Shown: piece by piece, positions 60,001 to 64,000 of the stretch
Layout of the letters: each line of letters starts with the position of its first letter
Numbering within the stretch: position 1 is the first letter of the stretch
NCBI GenBank assembly: GCA_013398055.1
Contig: VZRS01000325.1
Coordinates: 77,410 to 141,409, forward strand
Reading direction: 5' to 3'
From: Ifrita kowaldi
Lineage: Eukaryota; Chordata; Aves; Passeriformes; Cinclosomatidae
DNA length: 64,000 nt
Notes under the pieces: model-generated
The model's database searches: none
Told to the model about the DNA's origin: nothing
The model's input: only the letters and a program-made list of their open reading frames with translations
Program-made: the position numbers and the translations under genes

Positions 60001-63000
60001 ATGTCAAAGCCATCACTGTCACTGACAGCCAGCCAGAAAAATCTGCTTGGAATGCATCAAAAGCAATTTGCTGCTCAGTGCCTCTGCTGAGGCAGCAGCA
60101 GCAGCCTTGTGGAACAACAACCAAAGCCTGCAAAAGTGAATTTCAGTCCTTAAAAAGCTCAGAGCTGCAAGCCCAGGAAAGGAAGCAGGCTCTGTTTTTA
60201 AGAACACTTCTTACAGGTTTGTGTCTTAATATCCCTTCAGGTTCTTATTTTGCTTCTCTGTGCAGAGAAGATTTCTTAGGGTATCCCTGCTGTGTCCCTG
60301 GAAGGAATTCCTGCTGCTTAACATTAGAAATCTCACTGTATGGGGCTCTTGAAATGTAATTAGAGAAAATACACAACCACTCACTGGCTCCTTCCCTCTG
60401 AGCTCTGCAGCAGCCTCTGCACAGGTGAGTGTTTCTACTCTGAGCTGCTGGAATCTGCCCAGAAATACCCAGAGCCAGGACCAGAATCTGCCTTTGCATC
60501 TCCACAATAAATGAGAGACTTTTCCTACAGCCCATTGTTGGAGAACATCACTGCACAGAGCCCATTTATTACAGCTGCTGAACACAACAATGGGCTGTGG
60601 CTACAAAAACCCCAAACTGTGAAGGTGTAGCTCCACAAATCCCACTGCAGCAGGGCTCACACCCAGCTCTCCTCGTGCCCCGAGCCCACAGTTTATGGTC
60701 GGTGCTGCAGCACCAGCGCCTGGGGAGTTTTTGTGATTTAGACAAGCAGCCAAATCAAATCCACCTCCCCAGGTGCCAGCACCAGGCTGCTGTTTGATGT
60801 CTGCTTCTACCAGCACTGCCCTGGATCTAAAAATACAGCTTGATTTCGCTGAGAATCACTGCCCTCAGTGCTCCACTGAGATGTGCCAGCACAGGGCACG
60901 AGGGGCTCACAATAACCCTGCAAGGGCTGCTCAGAGGCTGCTCCCCACCTCAGCAGCCACAAAACACTTCTGAGTGTTTCTGTCTCATTTGCTGTAGTAA
61001 AAAAATAAATAAAAAAGCACGTTTCCCTTCTCAAAAACACCCCTTTTGAGTCATTGGAAGGAGGCTTGAAGTGTTTGCAAAGCTCTGGGTAAATGAATGC
61101 ACAGCACTGTTTTCAGACTGGGACTACAGGACTTTTCCTTAAAAGCTGCAGCATTTAACAGAATCTTCTATCATCAGAATATCCAGAATGTTTCACTTTT
61201 AAAAATAAATTTCGTGGCCATCAATAGCAAGTACAAGGAGGAGAGTTGGAACAGCAATTGAAGAATGACCTGTTCAGGGTGAGATCATGGAATGATCATG
61301 GAATGGGCCACTCCAGTGGCTCCCACAACTGCCTGAGCTCCTAATTCTGCACTGCATTCAGAGTTCTGCAGCTCTGCTTGTATGAGATACCAGCAATGTT
61401 TTGCTGGAGAAAAACCTACACTTGAAAGCCTGCACTATTTAGAAATCTCTCCATGGAATGTAAACAAAGAAGTGCTGATCCAATACTTGTGGTGCTGGTG
61501 AGAGGCAGAATTGCCCAGTTTGGGTAGATGAAATCACAAACCACTCTGAAGGGCAGAACTGCTCAACACCACTGGAAACAAACCTGCAGCAAGGTGAGAG
61601 CTGCAGCTGCCTCCAGCCTTTCTCTAAGGAAACCTTCCCAGTTTGAAGCAGTTGTTGTTTTGCACTCCCATAGCCCCTTCCAGTGAAGTTCCACAAAGCT
61701 GAGTGCCAAGATTCAGCATTCCCAATTATTTTGGTCATTTGACAGCAGGCAAAGATCCATGTGCAAAATGAGATGATTATCTAAAAATACACCCAAACCA
61801 AGAACAGCACGAAAATTAACACAGTCAATTGCCAGGCTTTGCTGCTCTTTTCTGAGTTTAGCTCTAGAACAATTTCCCCCCAGTCTTGAGCAGTTTTTCT
61901 CGGAAGCTCTCAAGTCCCAGGCTGGTACAGCAGCCCCAGGGTGACTCATGATGACAGTGCTCCTTATTGTACAGGAATAAACACAAGCAGAAAAAAGGGA
62001 CTGTTCACTCAAACTGGAAAAAACCCAAGGGCAGTGAGATGGGTTTTGTGTGTGAGGAGGTCAAGGAAGGTGATTTTTACCCTCTGCTCAGCACCTGAGA
62101 TGTGCATTTGGAGAATGCTCTGTTTTGGTGTGTCTCCCACTGCAAAAAACCCCAAATCAAACAAACTCCCTCCTACAACAACAAGACATGGACTTCCCAG
62201 AGGGAGGCCCCTGCAATAAAGGAAGTTCTAATTAAATACAGGACAAAAGTTTCCAGTGCAGGTAAACAGCAGCACAGGGAGCCAGAGGGGCTGTGCCAGA
62301 GACCTCCCTGGCTCTGGGCAGGGGCTTGGACTAAAATCCTCTGAAGGATGCACCAGAACACCTCTGACATTCCCACCCCTCTCTTTTCCATTATTAAATT
62401 ACAACTGGCAGCATCATTCTGCCCATTTGGAGTCAAAACTGAGACACAGAGATCCAAAGGGATTCCCACCAGGTCCAGCAGAGACCAGAATTACTTTCAG
62501 TCTCATTCCTACTTCAAGGAGACTGTATCCCATGTTGTCCTTCCCCAGTACTGCTTCCCCACCTCAAGGAACTTCCACATTAACACAAAGATCTGTTCTA
62601 TAGATGAAAAACTGCATTTTTCTCCTCCCTGCTGCAGGATGAGTTTGTCCAATGTGACAGCACTGAAAGCACAACAATCCCACACATTTAATGTGTTTGA
62701 TTAAAGCCCAAATAATCCATAGGGATCTATTCAAACTGAATCCCAGCTGGCTGGATTCCCTAAGCCAACCTTTCAGGAAAACTATCCTGGAATCTGCTGA
62801 GTTTTGGAGAAGCACCTTGCAGGCACTCAAGGGAAAACAATGGATGCACAGCCAGTAAGCAACAGGGAACAGGGAGAGTTTTGTTCCCTGTAGTCTCTGA
62901 GTCACAGCCACCTCACTCACTGCTCAAGGCACACAAAATCTGCACTGGAATGTGAGGATTAGGAGCAGCAAGGAAAGCCACAAACGCTTGTTACCTAAAG

Positions 63001-63447
63001 GAGGGAATTCAGAACAGTAACACCAGACACAGAGGGCTTTAGAGGTCCCTTGCTGTGTCAGCCCCAGCCCATTCCAAACACTGACTGCACACAGATCATC
63101 TCACACCCAACACTGGTGCTGTGTATTACCTGTTTCTCCTCCTCTGGCATATCTTTCTCTAGTTCTAGCAAGTATTCTTCATCTAGCTCTGTCTGCTTCC
63201 TCGAGCTACTCCCTTCATCCTCAACATTCCCTTCATCATCCAGCACAGGTCCTTTGGCCTCAAAGGAGTCGTGACAGTCATGGAAACACTCCTCTGTGGG
63301 ATCCTGGCCTGGGCATGGGGCACAGCCACTTCCAAGGCTCTGGGGGTGCTGGGCATCGCTGGGGCCAGGCCCCGGACACTTCTGATCTGACAGCTTCAGG
63401 TGATTCAGTAACTTGTCAGGTGGACTTGCATCTTTAAATTCTTCCAT
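44945..63447 (-). CDS. TTC1: TTC1, tetratricopeptide repeat protein 1 (seven coding exons, complete)
   Basis: TTC1 is a small cytoplasmic TPR adaptor; in mammals it has been reported to bind Ras-pathway, G-alpha-16 and Hsp90 partners. Seven coding exons on the - strand join in phase: 63447-63130, 54911-54851, 53721-53609, 53382-53346, 51628-51480, 49490-49436, 45078-44945. All boundaries are GT-AG. The product has 288 residues against 292 in human. Residues 1-106 are acidic and poorly conserved apart from ECFHDC and the ELDEEYLLELEK motif. Residues about 112-218 form three TPR units (for example EHFKKGDYGEAEDSYTKAL and RALLRRAELYEKTEKLDEAL). The C-terminus, LGNLVLRPFGLSTENFQ to NPNNNR, is identical to human as I remember it. 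The start ATG (63445-63447) is chosen because it aligns with the human start and follows an acceptor by nine bases. Confidence 0.95.
45079..49435 (-). other. TTC1: TTC1 intron (4.4 kb)
   Basis: GT-AG intron between the linker exon and the last exon. No repeat element or other gene is recognised in it. Confidence 0.8.
49436..49490 (-). CDS. TTC1: TTC1 exon, linker after TPR3
   Basis: A 55-bp exon, too short to stand out as a frame. It reads RLPQQIEERNEKLKKEML plus the first base of Gly. Acceptor CTTCACAG|AGA, donor TTGG|GTGAGT. The human exon reads RLPKQIEERNERLKEEML, so the match is unambiguous. Charged and probably helical. Confidence 0.95.
49491..51479 (-). other. TTC1: TTC1 intron (2.0 kb)
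   Basis: GT-AG intron carrying one CR1 3' end (50825-51005) in the same orientation as the gene. Nothing else recognised. Confidence 0.8.
50825..51005 (-). mobile_element. CR1 3' end, inverted (relative of 11370-11660)
   Basis: On the - strand this gives the order CTCCCCAGGGAATGGGCACG, CCAGGGATGCCCAGGGTGGG, a GTTGGGGTGTCTGGGCAGGG block and a decayed tail at about 50825. The same subfamily as the element at 11370-11660, with a more mutated end. Confidence 0.85.
51480..51628 (-). CDS. TTC1: TTC1 exon, TPR2-TPR3
   Basis: A 149-bp exon encoding residues 177-226: AVELDPRYVRALLRRAELYE, KTEKLDEALEDYKAVLEKDP, then SVHQAREACM. The TPR consensus positions (A, L, Y, A, P) are present. Acceptor TTTCCAG|CT, donor GCATG|GTAAGC. 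Confidence 0.97.
51629..53345 (-). other. TTC1: TTC1 intron (1.7 kb)
   Basis: GT-AG intron holding a three-copy, about 30-bp imperfect tandem repeat (52301-52383). No gene or CR1 seen. Confidence 0.8.
52301..52383 (+). repeat. Imperfect tandem repeat, about 30 bp, three copies
   Basis: Three successive units share the pattern TTTCA(C/T)C(A/T)CAGAAA(C/G)AG(A)GG followed by a TATGAAGGA-like segment. Units differ by substitutions and small gaps, so the array is old or unstable. Confidence 0.75.
53346..53382 (-). CDS. TTC1: TTC1 exon, 37 bp (TPR2 start)
   Basis: Encodes DKTEAALSDCTK plus one base, matching human DKKEMAINDCSK. Acceptor TGTTCTAG|GAC, donor AAAG|GTACTT. It is separated from the preceding exon by only 226 bp, much of which is a CR1 fragment. 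Confidence 0.93.
53428..53560 (+). mobile_element. CR1 3' end, young subfamily (copy 3)
   Basis: CATCCCTGGAGGTGCCCAAG then GAAGGGCTGGAGGTGGCACT and CTCTGGGCTGGGGACAAGGT match the copies at 27835 and 31215. It is antisense to TTC1 and lies inside the 226-bp intron 53383-53608, about 45 bp from one exon and 50 bp from the other. Confidence 0.85.
53609..53721 (-). CDS. TTC1: TTC1 exon, TPR1
   Basis: A 113-bp exon encoding residues 127-164: DYGEAEDSYTKALQICPACF then QKDRAVLFSNRAAAKMKQ. Contains the TPR1 helix B and the SNRAAA motif that opens TPR2. Acceptor CTCTGCAG|AC, donor AAACAG|GTGAGT. Confidence 0.97.
53722..54850 (-). other. TTC1: TTC1 intron (1.1 kb)
   Basis: GT-AG intron. A 180-codon open frame on the - strand (53882-54424) has no known relative and no splice support; nothing else recognised. 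Confidence 0.8.
54851..54911 (-). CDS. TTC1: TTC1 exon, TPR1 helix A
   Basis: A 61-bp exon reading KRRKESTGLKEKGNEHFKKG plus one base, matching human KRREESTRLKEEGNEQFKKG. Acceptor TTTTGTAG|AAA, donor GGAG|GTGGGT (a weaker donor than the others in this gene). Confidence 0.95.
57564..57647 (+). repeat. (TTCC)n/(TTCCC)n microsatellite
   Basis: About 84 bp of pure pyrimidine: eight TTCC units, then mixed CCTTCC and CCCTCC units. A polypurine-polypyrimidine tract of this kind is likely polymorphic in length. Confidence 0.95.
58163..58232. repeat. AT-rich low-complexity stretch
   Basis: About 70 bp that is nearly all A and T, with TATATAAATTTTAATTATAT at its core. No regulatory role is implied. 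Confidence 0.8.
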
Positions 63448-63456
63448 GCTGGGCTC
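63130..63456 (-). CDS. TTC1: TTC1 first coding exon
   Basis: Nine bases of 5' UTR after the acceptor CTCCCAG (63457-63458), then ATG at 63445-63447 and 106 codons: MEEFKDASPPDKLLNHLKLS at the start, EECFHDCHDSFE in the middle, ELDEEYLLELEKDMPEEEKQ at the end, with donor CAG|GTAATA. The frame stays open upstream of the ATG through the splice to an ATG at 63505-63507, but that lies in the intron. At least one non-coding exon is expected further right. Confidence 0.93.
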
Positions 63457-63527
63457 CTGGGAGAGGGTTGTGGAAATGAGAAAGGAGTGACACTCAATAA
63501 TCATCATTTAAAAGACTTGTCAGCAAA

Positions 63528-63780
63528 CAAATCCCAGAATCCCAGGATGGGTGAGGCTGGAAGGGACCACAGTGGTCCCACCTCCTGCCTTCCCAAAGAG
63601 GGCACAGGATGTGTCCAGACAGCTCTGGGAAATCTCCAGGGAGGAGACTTCACAGCCTCTCTGGGCTCTGTCCCGAGCTGGGCACTGCCCAGGGCAGGAG
63701 TTCTGCCTCCTGTGCAAGGGGAATTCCTGGGATCAGCCCCTGCCCGTTCCTCTGGTGCCACTGCTGGGCCCTGTTCTGCC
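63528..63780 (-). mobile_element. CR1 3' end, inverted, older subfamily
   Basis: The + strand reads CCAGGATGGGTGAGGCTGGA, GGTCCCACCTCCTGCC, TGTCCAGACAGCTCTGGGAA and CTCCAGGGAGGAGACTTCAC, then AGCCTCTCTGGGC: the reverse complement of a classic avian CR1 3' region. It lies in the intron just upstream of the first coding exon of TTC1, about 70 bp from its acceptor, in the sense orientation of the gene. Confidence 0.85.
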
Positions 63781-63859
63781 CCCTCCCCTTTCATATATAT
63801 ACACCTCTAAATGTACTCAATTATTTAATTTCTTCTAACCACCTCTATAAATCTTTAAA

Positions 63860-64000
63860 GTGCTTCAAAGCGCTCTTGACATCCCTAAGGAAAACTCGGA
63901 TCTCTCGTGGGGGGCGGCAACTTCCCCGTGATTCCATACCCCGTGCAGGGACACGAGGCCGGGACGCTGCTCCCGTGAGTCAGGGAATTGCCGAGCTCAG
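63860..64000 (-). promoter_or_regulatory. TTC1: Edge of a CpG-rich region, probably near the TTC1 promoter
   Basis: About eleven CpG dinucleotides occur in the last 130-140 bp, against very few in the preceding kilobases. A CpG island start is expected here, because the first coding exon of TTC1 is preceded by a spliced 5' UTR. The non-coding first exon and transcription start are not visible with confidence and may lie beyond the window. Confidence 0.5.

Larger units (their letters stand above)
54912..63129 (-). other. TTC1: TTC1 intron (8.2 kb)
   Basis: The longest TTC1 intron in view. It contains a (TTCC)n microsatellite (57564-57647) and an AT-rich stretch (58163-58232). No CR1, RNA gene or additional exon is recognised. 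Confidence 0.75.

Noticed and set aside
1..64000. CRISPR arrays, operons, phage or other prokaryotic systems
   Set aside because: The window is vertebrate nuclear DNA; no regularly spaced repeats or bacterial gene structure is present.

Overview
The window is nuclear genomic DNA from a bird, most likely a passerine. Four things point there: two protein-coding genes with vertebrate exon-intron structure (GT...AG introns, CpG-rich promoters, poly(A) signals); many 5'-truncated CR1 retrotransposon ends, the typical avian interspersed repeat; near absence of other repeat classes; and, at the left edge, a tRNA-Ile-like SINE with a CR1-type tail, a structure I know from the passerine family TguSINE1. 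No prokaryotic or viral genes are visible.

Layout. 1-11.1 kb: intergenic DNA with the SINE and a possible CR1 remnant, no gene recognised. 11.1-11.66 kb: two CR1 3' ends. 11.69-13.15 kb: a CpG-island promoter and exon 1 of PWWP2A (+ strand), but scrambled by assembly breaks. 12.8-23.1 kb: PWWP2A intron 1. 23.1-26.0 kb: the large second exon of PWWP2A (ending with the PWWP domain), its 3' UTR and a poly(A) signal. 26.0-44.5 kb: non-coding DNA between the two genes, with several CR1 copies, a 2.35-kb near-perfect duplication starting right after single N bases (almost certainly false), and two possible alternative 3' exons of PWWP2A. 44.5-64 kb: TTC1 on the - strand, seven coding exons read completely (288 residues), with its promoter at or just beyond the right edge.

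PWWP2A and TTC1 are convergent (tail to tail), matching their order in human 5q33 as I remember it. They are not known to share a pathway: PWWP2A is a chromatin reader (H2A.Z nucleosomes, methylated H3K36), TTC1 a small TPR adaptor.

The strongest unusual signals are assembly faults. Five N positions (12166, 12562, 12727-12728, 31989, 34197) mark joins, and DNA after four of them repeats or belongs before DNA on the other side. As printed, PWWP2A exon 1 has its pieces out of order, a 242-bp repeat and a missing GC-rich middle. I found no convincing new biological system; the best biological leads are the possible alternative PWWP2A 3' exons and a young CR1 subfamily, one copy of which fills much of a 226-bp TTC1 intron.
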